64,000 bases of DNA from assembly GCA_936450465.1 (NCBI GenBank), contig OW388304.1:38841593-38905592 (forward strand), given 5' to 3'. Of the stretch, positions 1-11,971 are shown in pieces. How positions within the stretch are numbered: position 1 is the stretch's first letter; the number at the start of each line of letters is the position of its first letter. The DNA comes from Gibbula magus (Eukaryota > Mollusca > Gastropoda > Trochida > Trochidae). The translations under genes were made by a program, and so were the position numbers. The notes beneath the pieces were generated by a model. It saw nothing but the letters and a program-made list of their open reading frames with translations. It was not told the origin of the DNA and ran no database searches.

Positions 1-1703
1 CGAATCCACCGTTTACGCTCCCATCTCATTATGTTAATTGCCAATCAGCGCAGTAATTCATCAACGGTCTTAGGTTAGAAATTAACTGTAATTAATTGGT
101 CTGTATTTCCTGATATCTATAAATTTTACACTTGGCTTGTGTGAAATACGGATTAAATTGTCGAGCAGCTTACTGAAGACACGATGTAACGCGGCTTCAG
201 TCGTATTTATCACACGTAGATTAAAATATTTTTCATTTGTAAAGTGACGTTTCTTTTGTTCGTGAGTTTAGAATTTCTTCTCATATCCATCATTGCACAT
301 GTTCATTGTTCCTTATTCTTCTTTTACGTGTCATAGTTATCATTATTGCAGACAAACACAAATAAACGAACACTCAAATGGATAGAATATTTGCATCATA
401 ATTTCGCACATTTGCAGTCATTGCAATCCGTTATATTATTATACAAAATTTTACGTGTGGGTGTTCATAATTTTGTTCTTGAAACATGAAATTATTGAAT
501 ACTGCACATATTAAATAATTTTATGTACCTCAACCATCTTTATAATGAGACTGACAACGATAATTTCTAAGAACAAAACACATGTAAAGTATTTGTTTAG
601 AATATCAACAGAAGCCTGTCCTTGCGAACAGACATTTAGTATAGTTGTAAGGGAAGTAGAATAACGTCATTGATCCGGAAGCAGGTGCCCGTTGAATTAG
701 AGTTGCGTCCCTTTGCAAGGTTTTCTGTGTTTCCGTCATCACGAAGCAGACATAATTTCTGTATTTATCCATAATTTATTACTTGATGGATCGATTTCTT
801 TAAATTTGGAGTAGATCGTTTCCAGAATTTCTCCAAACAACGTTTGTTACCTCAAGTTAAACAATTCATTCAGTCAGTATAAGAGGTTTGTCCAGCTTTT
901 AGCGTTGAAGTCGATTTTTAGAGGTATTTTGCATTAATTAATTATTAGATAAAAGAATAGTGACTGCTCTTTTTCTACTCGTCGTTTACTTAAATTTTTA
1001 GAGAAATATAAATTGTGAAAACTGTTAATTTAATCTATTCATTGCATTAGACATGTTTAATTAAATGATATTTGAGAAATGTATTTTGATAAATAATAAT
1101 AAAGATGAAAACATATTCTCAAAGAAATTACACACCCAAAGTTAAACCATTTGAACATCTTTGTTATAGCTCTATATGACATATATATAATAATTTTTAT
1201 CTAAGTAATTGTGACACTGACTAAAAACTAATGATTTATGATGAGATTGCCTTTCAGATAGGTATCCTTACTTCTAAAGATAGTTGGATATTTTTCTGTG
1301 TTTTTCTAGAGCCTTTTAGCAATGTACATATTAACTATAAGTGATTTTATGATGTTTGATAGCTGAATATGATATAAATTAATATTATAATTTAACTTGA
1401 AATGCTAACATATAACATAAAAGTTGAAATAGCAGTTTATTCTGTTATCATGTCGCTGCAATGATTAAAAAAGCATTATGTTACTCAGAATTTAAAATTT
1501 ACAATGTTCATCATATTATCAACATTACATTTGACAACCAACAAAAAATAGACATTCAATAAAAATTCAAAAATATGTTTTTATCCGTGATCACTCTTTC
1601 AAGTATTCATAAAAGGATCAACATCAGATTTGACAACAACAAAAATATGCACACCAGAAAAACATAATGTTTTCATCATTCGTTTAATTTCCAGTTTTGA
1701 ACA
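1..1703. other. AT-rich region upstream of glutaredoxin
   Basis: No coding region, RNA gene or recognisable repeat was identified here. A pyrimidine tract followed by AG ends at 1694, nine bases before the glutaredoxin start codon, and looks like a 3' splice site. The start codon may therefore lie in a second exon, with a non-coding first exon somewhere upstream. I could not place that exon. Confidence 0.4.
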
Positions 1704-1949
1704 ATGGGTAGTTTCCACTCGAAGAAAGATCCTCCTCCATACATCAATTCAATAGAAGCCAAGGAAATGCAGCAGCTGATTCAGGAGAACTGTGTGTGCA
1801 TATTCTCCAAGACTTACTGCCCATACTGTAAGGAAGTGAAGAACATCTTCAAGAGCTTGAACGTACCCTTCCAGTGTGTGGAGCTCGACATACGACACGA
1901 CGGACAGGAGTTACAGGACATCCTCCAGTATATGACCAGCGCTCGCACA
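1704..1949 (+). CDS. GLRX: Glutaredoxin coding exon 1 (82 codons)
   Basis: Encodes residues 1-82, from the start ATG to Thr82, and includes CPYC at residues 39-42. The reading frame runs on to 1979, but a GTGAGT donor at 1950 ends the exon in phase 0. Continuing past it gives a sequence unlike glutaredoxin. Confidence 0.95.
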
Positions 1950-3803
1950 GTGAGTAGACGAGTTTTCTTCAACAATTGACATTGGCTTTAAAGGGGCTGT
2001 TCTGTCGGCAAAATCCGCCATCTTGGATTTTGTACATTACATGAAACATGCTATATTGTACCTAAGTTTTACAAATTTTTAATAAAAAAAAATATTATAT
2101 ACACTGATAGAATGTCCACATAGTAACACAAAACATGTAATAAAACTAATAAACAATTTGCTGTTATGCCGTAGCGAACTTTTCCCCACTTGCAGCGCTG
2201 ATGAATGGCTTGAGTTCTCATTGTTTTATTTTTCAATAATTGCACGCTTGCATTTATCAAGTTGTGAAATATAAAGTCATCAAAATATTACCTTCATTAC
2301 TATCTTTCAATTTGACTGTGTTTTAATCTTGTATTAATAACATATATGTGTAAACAGGAATAACCTCTCGAATTTCGTTTCCACAAAAAATACCCCGATA
2401 GAACCCTCCTTTTAAGGTACATCCATTGTGTTGGGGGTCAAATATTCCAAACGTCAAGAATTGGGAAAGGTAGGGACCCTGGGCCATTTTGCATATTGAA
2501 TTAAAAAAAATCGCCCATTAAAATTTGAGATTTTACTATTGCTACAAAGGGGAATGGCCCATTTACAATTCCGAAAATGACTAAAGTCCTAAAATGGCCC
2601 ATCGTCAAAGATGTCTTTCCTCATCCTTCACCGCAATACATAGCCACCATGGCATGGCATTCATTCTCCCTGAAATAATACTAGCAGCCACGATACAAGT
2701 GAAATATATAATCTTGAAATTACATCACCTCACCTTTCTTTGAGCCTACCCAGATGATTTTTAAATGTTAAATTATGTCATAGCCTTGAGAAACAATGTT
2801 AAAGAGGCAGTAGCATGTTTTTTCGCTCAAATAAGTCAATGAAATGTATATGAAAAATCATGTCACCAATACTAAAATACCCTTCTCTCTGGAAAATCAA
2901 GTTAATAATGAGTGTACATGGTTCGGTATTCCCATGAATCGTTTTTGTAATTCGAAATAATAAAATGTGTTCACATTAAAATGGCCACCATACAATTTTT
3001 GCTTTATAGGCAACACCGTTATTACCATTATGCATACTTGGTTTGTGTAATAAGATATTTTACTCTCTAAATTTATAAATGATATAAACTACCATTGTAA
3101 ATGAGAAATTTGAAAAAATAAAATTTAAAAAAATGTGCTACAGCCCCTTTAATGTGCATGTTTTGTATGCAGCTTTGGAGGGCACACAAATGAAGTTTTG
3201 CTTTTACATGCACATTCGTAACTATTTTCAAGTCGCTCTCAGGCATTTTGACACACATTTCAGTTTGAACAATGTATCACTTAAAACATTTGTAATTGAT
3301 CTTCAACCTTAAATATTGAACCGGGGACGGGATAGCACAGTAGTTAGCGCGTTCGGTTTCGGATCAAGAGGTCCGGGGTTCGAATCCCGCCAGAGGCACG
3401 GTAACTTTGTCTGCAGTAGAGAACTGTTCTACACGCAGTAAGGTTTGGGTGCAATGCTACACTGAATCTCAGCGTAGTACCACCCATGGTTCGCTAGTTC
3501 CAGGCGATGCTCTCAGGTTTCACTGCGAAGCATAGCCACATGGCGTTGCGGGCTTTCTCCCTTCCATAATACTAGCAGCCGCGATATAAGTGAAATACTC
3601 TTGAAAGCGGTGTTAAACCCCAACTCACTCACTCACTAAATATTAAACCATGCATTACATGATGAGAGCCAATGGTTCTATTTATATTCATTTAGGTCCC
3701 GAGAGTTTTCGTGAACGGCGAATGTGTGGGCGGATGTTCGGAGACGAAAGCACTCTATCAGAGCGGACAGCTACAACAAAAAGTAGGATCTTGCGGCAGT
3801 TGA
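1704..3803 (+). CDS. GLRX: Glutaredoxin (dithiol, CPYC), 117 aa, two exons
   Basis: Thiol-disulfide oxidoreductase of the thioredoxin fold, which uses glutathione to reduce protein disulfides and mixed disulfides. Exons are 1704-1949 and 3696-3803, joined in phase 0 across a GT-AG intron. Visible motifs are the active site C39-P-Y-C42 after FSKTY, the cis-proline loop T82-V-P84 which is created exactly at the splice junction, and the glutathione-binding G94-G95 followed by C96-S-E-T. Length suits a single-domain glutaredoxin. CPYC is the classical dithiol type; the symbol is a family-level call, since orthology to vertebrate GLRX or GLRX2 cannot be settled here. The protein begins MGSFHS, giving Gly2 and Ser6 as in N-myristoylation sites, and ends in GSCGS with an extra cysteine (C115). 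The intron holds a MITE, a SINE and another dispersed repeat. No mitochondrial presequence is seen. Confidence 0.95.
1987..2416 (+). repeat. Dispersed repeat, inverted copy of 23714-24111
   Basis: Starts TTAAAGGGGCTG, contains TCCGCCATCTTGGATTTTG, and ends near CCCCGATAGAACCCTCCTTTTAA. The same landmarks occur in reverse order and on the opposite strand at 23714-24111, inside the metalloprotease gene. A related end fragment is at about 15042-15085. Probably an old non-autonomous DNA transposon. It lies within the glutaredoxin intron. Confidence 0.65.
2635..2720 (+). repeat. SINE tail fragment
   Basis: Matches the middle and 3' part of the tRNA-derived SINE at 3323-3637 (CCGCAATGCATAGCCACATGG, then ATAATACTAGCAGCC and GTGAAATA). 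The tRNA-like head is missing. Confidence 0.6.
2799..3152 (-). mobile_element. MITE family A copy 1 (GGGGCAGTAGCACG type)
   Basis: Non-autonomous DNA transposon with inverted ends TTAAAGGGGCAGTAGCACG and CGTGCTACTGCCCCTTTAA. The body carries the family landmarks GGCCATTTTATTGTGAACAC and CCCATGGCTTTACGGAACC; here it lies reversed and somewhat diverged. No transposase is encoded. The TTAA at each end makes the target duplication (TA, TTA or TTAA) ambiguous. Eleven copies occur in the window. Confidence 0.8.
3323..3637 (+). mobile_element. tRNA-derived SINE, full length (copy S1)
   Basis: The head GATAGCACAGTAGTTAGCGCG resembles an RNA polymerase III A box and GGTTCGAATCC is a perfect B box. 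A body shared with the other copies follows, and the 3' end is GCGGTGTTAAACCCCAACTC followed by ACTCAC repeats. Relatives are at 30190-30435, 49031-49310 and 61897-62204, with fragments elsewhere. It lies in the glutaredoxin intron about 60 bases before exon 2. Confidence 0.85.
3696..3803 (+). CDS. GLRX: Glutaredoxin coding exon 2 (35 codons and stop)
   Basis: Follows a TTTAG acceptor at 3691-3695. It starts in phase 0 with VPRVFVNG, which completes the T-V-P loop, and carries the GGCSET motif. The TGA stop is at 3801-3803. The exon reads cleanly only in this frame. Confidence 0.95.
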   Translation, partial: VPRVFVNGECVGGCSETKALYQSGQLQQKVGSCGS

Positions 3804-5546
3804 TACACTACAGACTCAACAGAGTTACGTTTTACATTTCCAAATTCTTATTTTCAATATTGTTTATGCATTATATTTCAGCAGTTACAGATCTCTTCAG
3901 AAGATGATGGCAATATTAGAACATCTTTGTAGTTTTTCACTTTATTTTTTTCGCTCAAGGTTCTTGGTATTTTTTCCAGTATTTATAAAACTTTAAACAA
4001 TTTATGAGAATTTTTGTAGATTTGAAAATTTCTTCTGTGTGATACATTTGTGTTAAATTATTTAGTCTGTTTCTACACCTGAAATTATTTGTTTATTACA
4101 ACTGTTCAATAGTACCGTAATTCTTCCATTATTCGACCCTCCAATTTTCCAAATATTTTAACGAAATGTTCACCTTTGAACTTATCACCACTTACCTTTG
4201 TTTGTGTGCCATCTTTGACGTAACTTTAGATTTTCATTAAAATGTTTAGAACCAATTTGAATTTTTTTTTACACACTTCTTAAATATTATTTACCAAATT
4301 ATTTAAATTGAATTATTTAAGTTAATAATTTGATTATGTAAGACAGTGAAATAAAATCAATAACCTCGTCTCTCTGAGTGTTTGGTTGAGTCAAATATTT
4401 TGTCAGGAACGAAACTTTGAAACAATTTTATTATAAATTCAGATTTTTTAAATTTGTAAAAAAAATTAAGGAAGAATTATGGTATATCGTAAACATATTT
4501 TAAATCTACGTTCCCTTGAGAATAATGACCTCACTCCGAGTCTGAAGAAATTGATCAAAATTATTTCACATATTCATTCATGATTTCCTATTTTTACCTG
4601 ACAAAAGGTAAATAAATTTCATATGACATATTTTCAAATGTGATAAATTTTTTTCGAAATACAGGTTTATGATGTTTTGTTCAAATGGCCGTTTTCACCT
4701 TTGTTATTTGTCAAATTGTTTCCATATAAATATAATTTATTATTTCACTGTTTATTAGATAGCATACACAGAACGAGAAATTATTATTGTAAATTTTGAT
4801 CAAGTATTGTGTAATTTTTTCTGAAGTTTTCTGTTTCCATGATCTGATTTTTAAAAAGTGACTGAAATGATGAAATTAGTTACTTTTAAACTTTCAAAAT
4901 TACATCTGAAAGTTTATTTCAGAAAATAATGTAATAAACCTATTAGATTATAATGCACTTTAAAAAAAAAATTATGCTAAGTAATTAAAAGTTTAAGAGG
5001 TGTTTTAAATTTTAATAGCAATACTATTGAGCTGAAATTTTAGGAAGAAAATCTGTATCGGCTTAAACTTATTTACAAAGTTCATTCTGGATTTTGTTGT
5101 TGTAAACAACTGCAAAATTGACATCAGTCTGATTAAAATGGACCCTATTCCGAGGAGTAGAACTTGTAAAATAGTAAATCAATCAGGATATGAACTCTTT
5201 GCTTGAGGTTTCCTCTCCATACAGTCTGGTGATTGCTAATGTTGGCTCATTTTTCACACAAGTTCAGTTAGCCAATCACAAATCTCCTAACAAAACCTGT
5301 CTGTGCAAGCTAGGGGCAAGTAACTCCAGACAGCTTTCCTTTCACCCATTTCGCTAACATTTTAAACAAATCTGAATGTTTTAAATTTTACAATTTGATT
5401 GCTAGTGACAGATCCAGAGGGGGGTTCAGGGGTTACGAAAACCCCAACCCCCTTTTGAAAAATTTAGATTTTTTGAAACTCTGGGTGAACCCCAAATACC
5501 TACCTACCACCCCATCCCCCTTTGAATACTGTTATCATATGTGAGC
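3804..5546. other. Glutaredoxin 3' flank, no gene seen
   Basis: Very AT-rich sequence. Holds the possible poly(A) signal at 4349 and a C-rich low-complexity patch at about 5415-5522 made of CCCCAACCCCC-like blocks. No coding frame with protein-like composition was seen. Confidence 0.4.
4349..4354 (+). terminator. Possible polyadenylation signal of glutaredoxin
   Basis: A canonical AATAAA lies about 550 bases after the stop codon in AT-rich sequence. It would give a 3' untranslated region of ordinary length. No transcript evidence is available, and other AT-rich hexamers could serve. Confidence 0.3.
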
Positions 5547-5979
5547 TAGGGCTGCAACGATTCAACTAGACAAGTTCGATTCGATTTTTTTAACATTTTG
5601 ATTCAATTTATTTCGATTATATTTTTTAACACTACAGAAAAACAAAAATCCCTGCCTTAGTTTTCACATCTGCGAAGCAAAGTCGGCAGGTCGCGATGTC
5701 GCGAGCCTGGGGCCAATCTCGAAAGGTGAGGATATAAACCAATCATTGACTACGTTACATATTGTAGACACTGAACTTGGTCTCCCGTTCAAATGTGACT
5801 TGTTGTCGCTCGCGAATGCAATTTCACGATTTAATTGTAATAAAATCAGTGACATTTTATTATTTTAGCATGAAAAAAATGAATGTGAATCGAATCGAAA
5901 TTTTGAATCATGAATCGATTTTCCATGTCTTTAGTTTGTATCGATTTTCGATACATCGTAGTGAATTGTTGCAGCCCTA
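5547..5979. mobile_element. hAT-like non-autonomous transposon
   Basis: Inverted ends TAGGGCTGCAACGATT and GTTGCAGCCCTA bound about 433 bases containing several ATCGATT/AATCGAT blocks. The flanks ATGTGAGC and GTGTGAAC are an imperfect 8-bp direct repeat (6 of 8), as expected for an aged hAT insertion. No transposase frame is present. Confidence 0.65.
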
Positions 5980-6666
5980 GTGTGAACCCACATCTCTCAA
6001 AAGCCCTGGATGTGCGTATGATTGGCCCACTAGGTTTTTGCCTGCACCAAATAGGCCTCAGAACATGCACTTATACTGAGTTTTTTCAGTTCCAGAGATG
6101 AGGAATCAATCGAACCAGTTTGTATTCTGGTATTTGCAATATTTTGTAACTTTTATTCCCCGGAAAAGGGTAAATTTTAATCTGACTGAATTAAAGCGAT
6201 CTTATATCTGCTAGACAATAAACCACACAAGCCTAAATAATTGCCAAAATATACATGTTTGCTTGATAAAAAATATTTCATAAGTTAGTTTATAAGTAAA
6301 TTAGGTAAACAGAAATCTTCAGAACAGAATGTTTGTTTACTAAACCTTTTCCTCATTGTTGTGTTTGAAGTTATGAATTAATATTTTATTCCCGTTTTTA
6401 TCAAGCATATGCTTCAATATATCAAAAATATGATATTTGATTTGTTGCTAATATTTTTAACAATGTAACCAGATATTTACAATTCTAGATAATTCTTTGT
6501 TTCTCAGAGCTTAGAACGATGTCAAAGGTGCGTTTCTATGGTGCTAACCCATTCAAAGAAAATCAGAATATTCCATAATATACCAAATATTCCAATTCAT
6601 GGAATTTTTCTGTGTTCATTTTAGTATCAGGATCACGTCATCAAAAAAATTGGTACAAAATCTAAT

Positions 6667-6700
6667 AAATTAAAATTAAAATTAAAATTAAAATTAAAAT
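6667..6700. repeat. AAAATT hexanucleotide microsatellite
   Basis: About six tandem AAAATT units, followed by a short CAGCACTTTG/AAAGTGCTG inverted repeat around a small loop. Confidence 0.8.
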
Positions 6701-6907
6701 GTCAGCACTTTGAGCAAGCAAGTTAAAGTGCTGTATAAATTGACTATTATAAAAGGAAATGATACTTTGATCAACATCAATCTCTCCCAACATAGGTTTC
6801 GTATGTCATAACTTCTCACAAATCTTCTTCAATACGCGTTTTCTTTTACAACGGATGGATGATCTGGCTGCTATAAAATTTTGTTGTGCAATTATCGAGT
6901 TCCTCCA

Positions 6908-7413
6908 TTAAAGGCGAGTAACACGTTTTAAGCATATTATATTTTCTCAAAATTGTTATTTATTATTAAAGTTTAGACAATATATAGTTACGTTAGGGTA
7001 AAACAGCTAATTACATGACACAATAAGTATCATAGAAAAAAATCCATATTGGAAGAAAATGGTGCGACATATAACGCAACATTTTTGTGGAACTCTTCAA
7101 TGTGAGAGGTAGATTTGTAGGTCTCATTGCCTTTTGAGAGTTCTAACAGTAAGATGGTTGATCTAAAACTCTCATCTGAGTGTATATAGGTATCTCTACA
7201 TGAGTCAAATCACTTGAACTACCTTCGAGCATCCATTTTAATGTAAAGCCTATCAAAGAAAAATGGACTCGCATGGTTTAACTGAACAATGTACATTCAT
7301 TTTAGAACTATTTTTTATTGATGTTGGTGTATTATTTACCCATTGGTAACAATTATTACATTTTTATGAGACCACTTTGTTTCAGTAAGAACTGCGTGCT
7401 ACAGCGCCTTTAA
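6908..7413. mobile_element. MITE family B copy (GGCGCTGTAGCACG type)
   Basis: Ends TTAAAGGCG(A)GTA(A)CACG and CGTGCTACAGCGCCTTTAA, about 506 bases. The interior shares AAGTTTAGACAATATAT and the bases around GTATCATAGAAAA with the copy at 51318-51826. Its ends resemble MITE family A (AAAGGGGCAGTAGCACG), so A and B may be mobilised by related transposases; that last point is inference. Confidence 0.7.
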
Positions 7414-7797
7414 TGTGATTGGAACTCAAGTTGAAGTCTAATAAGACAAATATTCACATTGAAGAATGAAGAAAATTTTTTGGATATGCAAAATCTTCAT
7501 TTTTTGTACGAGATTTCAACATAATGTTGTTAGCAAGCATTTCATGTATCAATTGCTTGACAACGACATTAGAATCTATGTGCGCATCCATTAAATTATT
7601 TTCTTTCATCACATCTTCAACTTCTAAAATGAAAGAAATTATTGGCATCATCACAAAAAAACTGCCTCTCGCTTGTCTATATATTCGACAGTACAACCCC
7701 TCTCTCCTACAAAAAACGAAAGACGATTTTTGATTGGATAGAAACTAGACGTGAAACTGTTCATATTCGGTACAGGAAGAAGCGGGTGAATTAATGG

Positions 7798-7995
7798 ATC
7801 CCCAAGGTGAACCCCACCAACCCCCCCACTTTTAAATAAGTGAACACCCCCCCCCCCCCCCCACACACACACTTTAAAATAAGTGAACCCCTCCACCTAT
7901 CAATGAGTGAACCAACACCCCCCCCCCCCCCCTTCTTTTCAATAAGTGAACACCCCCCTCCACCACTATTCCCTAAGTGAACCCCCTACCACTCC
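7798..7995. repeat. C-rich tandem repeat, AAGTGAAC plus poly-C
   Basis: Roughly six irregular units of about 30 bases, each an ATAAGTGAAC core followed by a run of 7 to 17 C. Strong C/G strand asymmetry. Reading frames across it are low-complexity artefacts. Confidence 0.7.
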
Positions 7996-7999
7996 TTTC

Positions 8000-9829
8000 A
8001 AATTTCTGGATCCACCACTTGTTAGAACTCAACCTACTTTCTCAGCCAATCAGATGGTCGTATTTTCCTGACAAAATAGACTCTTAATGATTAAGAACTC
8101 AACGCTAAAAGGCTCTTCATGACACGCCCTCTCTGTGCCTGATTGGTCAAAAACAAATGATAACAATGTTTTACAACTTTTTATTGACATGTGCCCCACG
8201 TGACTCGAAGTGAACATGGCCTCGACACTACGCTACATAGGTGGTATAAAGATACTGGCAAATGAGTTTTGAAATATTTTGCTTGCTGCATGCAATTGTT
8301 AGTTAGAGTTGTTGTTAAAGTCGTTTTACAAACAAAAATGTTCAGTCTTTTAACGAACTAAAACCAAAAAAGCCCCTTCTTAATCACGAAGATTTCTCTT
8401 CATAGGTTCTAACTATTACGTAGAGATTCTCTACTAGAGAACCCTCGAGTTATGAAATCTTTAGCTGTCAAGTGAGATGATCTCAATCTAAGACAATACC
8501 AGATATTTGTATTCATTGCTTGAAATCTGCTGACCTCATTTTACCTCAAGTAGGGTTGAATGAAGAACTAAACTTTCAGGTGGTTGAATGATATCTATAC
8601 ATTTCCTACCTATCGAACCAGAATGATATTTTCTATCCCTTTGTGCCTAAACTTATATTTCAACTAGAAAATATCTTGTGGAATCAGTTTCTGCAATTTT
8701 GCGATTCTTAATTGATTTATTGCCAGTATGAAATATAGTTATTTTCGGTGTTTGAAATAATTATTCAACGATACAATATAAAACAAAATTTTTTTTGACA
8801 ATCTATGATCAAAGAATCCCTAAAATTGCAAAAACATATTTTATAAGATTAAGTATCTTGCCTTAAATAAAAAAAATGACTTCACAATTTCAAAGTTTTC
8901 TGTTGAAATATATCTACGGTGATATGTAAGTGAAAGTAAAGACCTAATTTTGAATATGTGCGTCTGATTTTCATTCATTTACATTCATAAAGACATCATT
9001 TTGACATCAAAACTTTGAAATGTGAATGCCAAACATACTGATGGTTGCAACTTCTTTTATGAACACAATTTTGGCAAAATATTTTTTATTACAGATTAAT
9101 ATTTTGATTGAAAATGAATTTTTCAAAAGAACATTTACCCTTAAAAAAAGTGTGATTTCTGAGAATACTGTTATTTTAATCTTTGATATCATGCTCTTTT
9201 GCGGTCAAAGATAAAATAAATATTTTTCTTGACCTTTTTTTTACAAATCGATACATTTCTTCATGATTCAAACAAGTGTTGCTTTACTTTGGACCATCAG
9301 TATGATCGTCTTTGATTGCCTTATCTATTTTCCATGTCTCTGCCTTCTATGTAATCAAACTGTTTGAAATCATGCTGATATCAAATATTCATCATAGGAG
9401 GAAGTCATAATATATCAAACTTACTGATACCAAAGAGATACCCATATATTAAAACTTATATTTTGATTTTAAGCAATTTGGGATATTGATATATTGGGAT
9501 ATATCACTCCTTTTATTTCTATGAGAACTGCTGTCTGGGGAAACTACAAGATTTGTTTTATTTATTACTGAAGTAAAACGAAAATATTGTTCAACAACAA
9601 GTTATTTACATGTAAGGTGTATGTGTTTAATTACTTCTTTAAGTAATTTGACTTTTTAAGAAGTTAAGACTTTTTGGTCTTGTTGATATGTAGCATTGCA
9701 CCCAGGAACTGATCTCCGCACTGCTTGTTGTGAAACAGACCGGTTTCAGATACCGTTTTATCCATGTTTTTCACCTAATAAAATGTTCATTGAAATAATG
9801 ACTGTTTTGGTTTTTTTTAAGGTAAAGTT
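8000..9829. other. Intergenic AT-rich sequence
   Basis: No gene, RNA or clear repeat was recognised. Short frames near 9007-9214 and 9696-9959 lack protein-like composition; the second runs into the MULE-like element at 9830. Confidence 0.4.
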
Positions 9830-10209
9830 CATCCTCGGTTACCCAGGGTTTTATATATGCTCCGTTTCTCTCCACTATATCACCCATGGGAAATTTCATC
9901 AGAGAAATCTGAACTCAAATTACCCGCCCTTGGCCGGCGTGAGCCAATCAAACCGTTAAGGAACTTTGACCTGCGAGCAAATGACAATTCATATCACTTC
10001 GTTGCAAAGCAGGCGAGGTCATTTTGTTAGCCATCCGTCACCGGTTATATTCCTTGACCATTTCGTATTGAATATTTTCTTTGGTTACTGACTTCATTAC
10101 GCCGGCCAAGGGCGGGTAATTTTAATTCAGATTTCGCTGACAGAGTTTCCCATGGGTGATATAGTGGAAAGTAACGGAGCATATATAAAACCCTGGGTAA
10201 CCGAGGATG
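9830..10209. mobile_element. MULE-like MITE, family D copy 1, exact 9-bp TSD
   Basis: Long inverted ends of roughly 95 bases begin CATCCTCGGTTACCCAGGG and close CCCTGGGTAACCGAGGATG. The element is flanked by the exact direct repeat GGTAAAGTT at 9821-9829 and 10210-10218. A 9-bp duplication with long inverted repeats is the signature of Mutator-like transposition. A second complete copy is at 57084-57472 and a degenerate one at 25581-25968. No transposase is encoded. Confidence 0.85.
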
Positions 10210-10489
10210 GGTAAAGTTAGGTTGCTACTGAAGTGTACTGTTTAGCCTCTTGGCTGCTTTCTGAAAGAGGAATTATATGATACAAGAATTAAAAATTTAT
10301 GGATTTACAATTTCTGTATTGCAATGATATGCGGCGTTTCGGTGTAGACACTGACACTGGCAAATGATGAATACTAATAATCATATATCAATGCAATAAA
10401 GAAGTTGTAAGTCAATAAACATGTTAATTATTCATATTACCAACTCTAAATGCCTCTAAAAGAATTGTTATGATGATAAAAGACTACAG
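10210..10489. other. Spacer between MULE-like element and minisatellite
   Basis: Short AT-rich sequence with nothing recognised beyond the right target duplication at 10210-10218. Confidence 0.4.
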
Positions 10490-11840
10490 GATTTTACAGG
10501 CTCTTCGGTTGTCAGGGTAAATGAATGATAATAACTGGATGATTTTACAAGCACTTCACCCTTGTTTGAAGAGAAATGAATAATAATCACTTGATGATTT
10601 TACAAGTGCATTACACTTGGTTGAAGGTGAGTGAATGATAATAACTGGATAATATTACAAGTGCTTCACCCTTGGTTGAAGAGAAATGAATGATAATCAC
10701 TGGATGATTTTACAAGCACTTCACACTTGTTTGAAGAGAAATGAATGATAATCACTGGATGATTTTACAAGTGCATTACACTTGGTTGAAGGGAAGTGAA
10801 TGTTAATAACTGGATAATATTACAAGCGCTTCACAATTGTTTGAAGAGAAATGAATGATAATCACTTGATGAATTTACAACCTCTTCACCCTTGGTTGGA
10901 GAGAAATGAATGATAATCACTGGATGATTTCGAGCACTTTGACATTGTTTGAAGAGAAATGAATGATAATCACTGGATTATCTTACAAGTGCTTTACACT
11001 TGGTTGAAGGGGAAATGAATGATAATAACTTGATAATATTACAAGCGCTTCACCCTTGGTTGGAGAGAAATGAATGATAATCACTGGATGATTTCGAGCA
11101 CTTCGACATTGTTTGAAGAGAAGTGAATGATAATCACTGGATTATCTTACAAGTGCTTAACACTTGGTTGAAGGGGAAATGAATGATAATAACTTGATAA
11201 TATTACAAGCGCTTCACCCTTGGTTGGAGAGAAATGAATGATAATCACTGGATGATTTCGAGCACTTCGACATTGTTTGAAGAGAAATGAATGATAATCA
11301 CTGGATTATCTTACAAGTGCTTTACACTTGGTTGAAGGGGAAATGAATGATAATAACTTGATAATATTACAAGCGCTTCACCCTTGGTTGGAGAGAAATG
11401 AATGGTAATCACTGGATGATTTCGAGCACTTTGACATTGTTTGAAGAGAAATGAATGATAATCACTGGATTATCTTACAAGTGCTTTACACTTGGTTGAA
11501 GGGGAAATGAATGATAATAACTTGATAATATTACAAGCGCTTCACCCTTGGTTGGAGAGAAATGAATGATAATCACTGGATGATTTCGAGCACTTTGACA
11601 TTGTTTGAAGAGAAATGAATGATAATCACTGGATTATCTTACAAGTGCTTTACACTTGGTTGAAGGGGAAATGAATGATAATAAGTTGATAATATTACAA
11701 TCGCTTCACCCTTGGTTGGAGAGAAATGAATGATAATCACTGGATTATCTTACAAGTGCTTTACACTTGGTTGAAGGGGAAATTATGATACTAACTGGAT
11801 TATTTTAAAAACACTTCGACATTGTTTGAAGAGATGATTA
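10490..11840. repeat. Minisatellite with 164-bp trimeric higher-order unit
   Basis: Monomers of about 55 bases share the core GAAATGAATGATAATCACTGG and a CACTTGGTTGAAG block. From about 10977 onward three distinct monomer types recur in fixed order. The marker ATTATCTTACAAGTGC sits at 10977, 11141, 11305, 11469 and 11633, exactly 164 bases apart, and then at 11744, 111 bases later. The last period is one monomer short. The first part, before 10977, is less ordered. Confidence 0.9.
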
Positions 11841-11971
11841 CAATGATTGTAAACCCTGATATATTTGCTAAGATGACGGCTTGAAAGTAAAGAAACTATT
11901 TCAAGACTAATTTTTTTAAATTTCGCAAATATATAGGCCTACAATATGAACAGCAAATGTTTTAACGAAAG

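Noticed and set aside
3323..3400. A genuine tRNA gene
   Set aside because: A and B boxes are present, but the sequence continues into a repeated body with an ACTCAC tail, so it is a SINE head.
7651..7896. Gly-rich 81-codon minus frame
   Set aside because: Arises from poly-C/poly-G in the AAGTGAAC repeat.
10490..11840. CRISPR-like array
   Set aside because: The repeats are contiguous monomers with no unique spacers, and the genome is animal.
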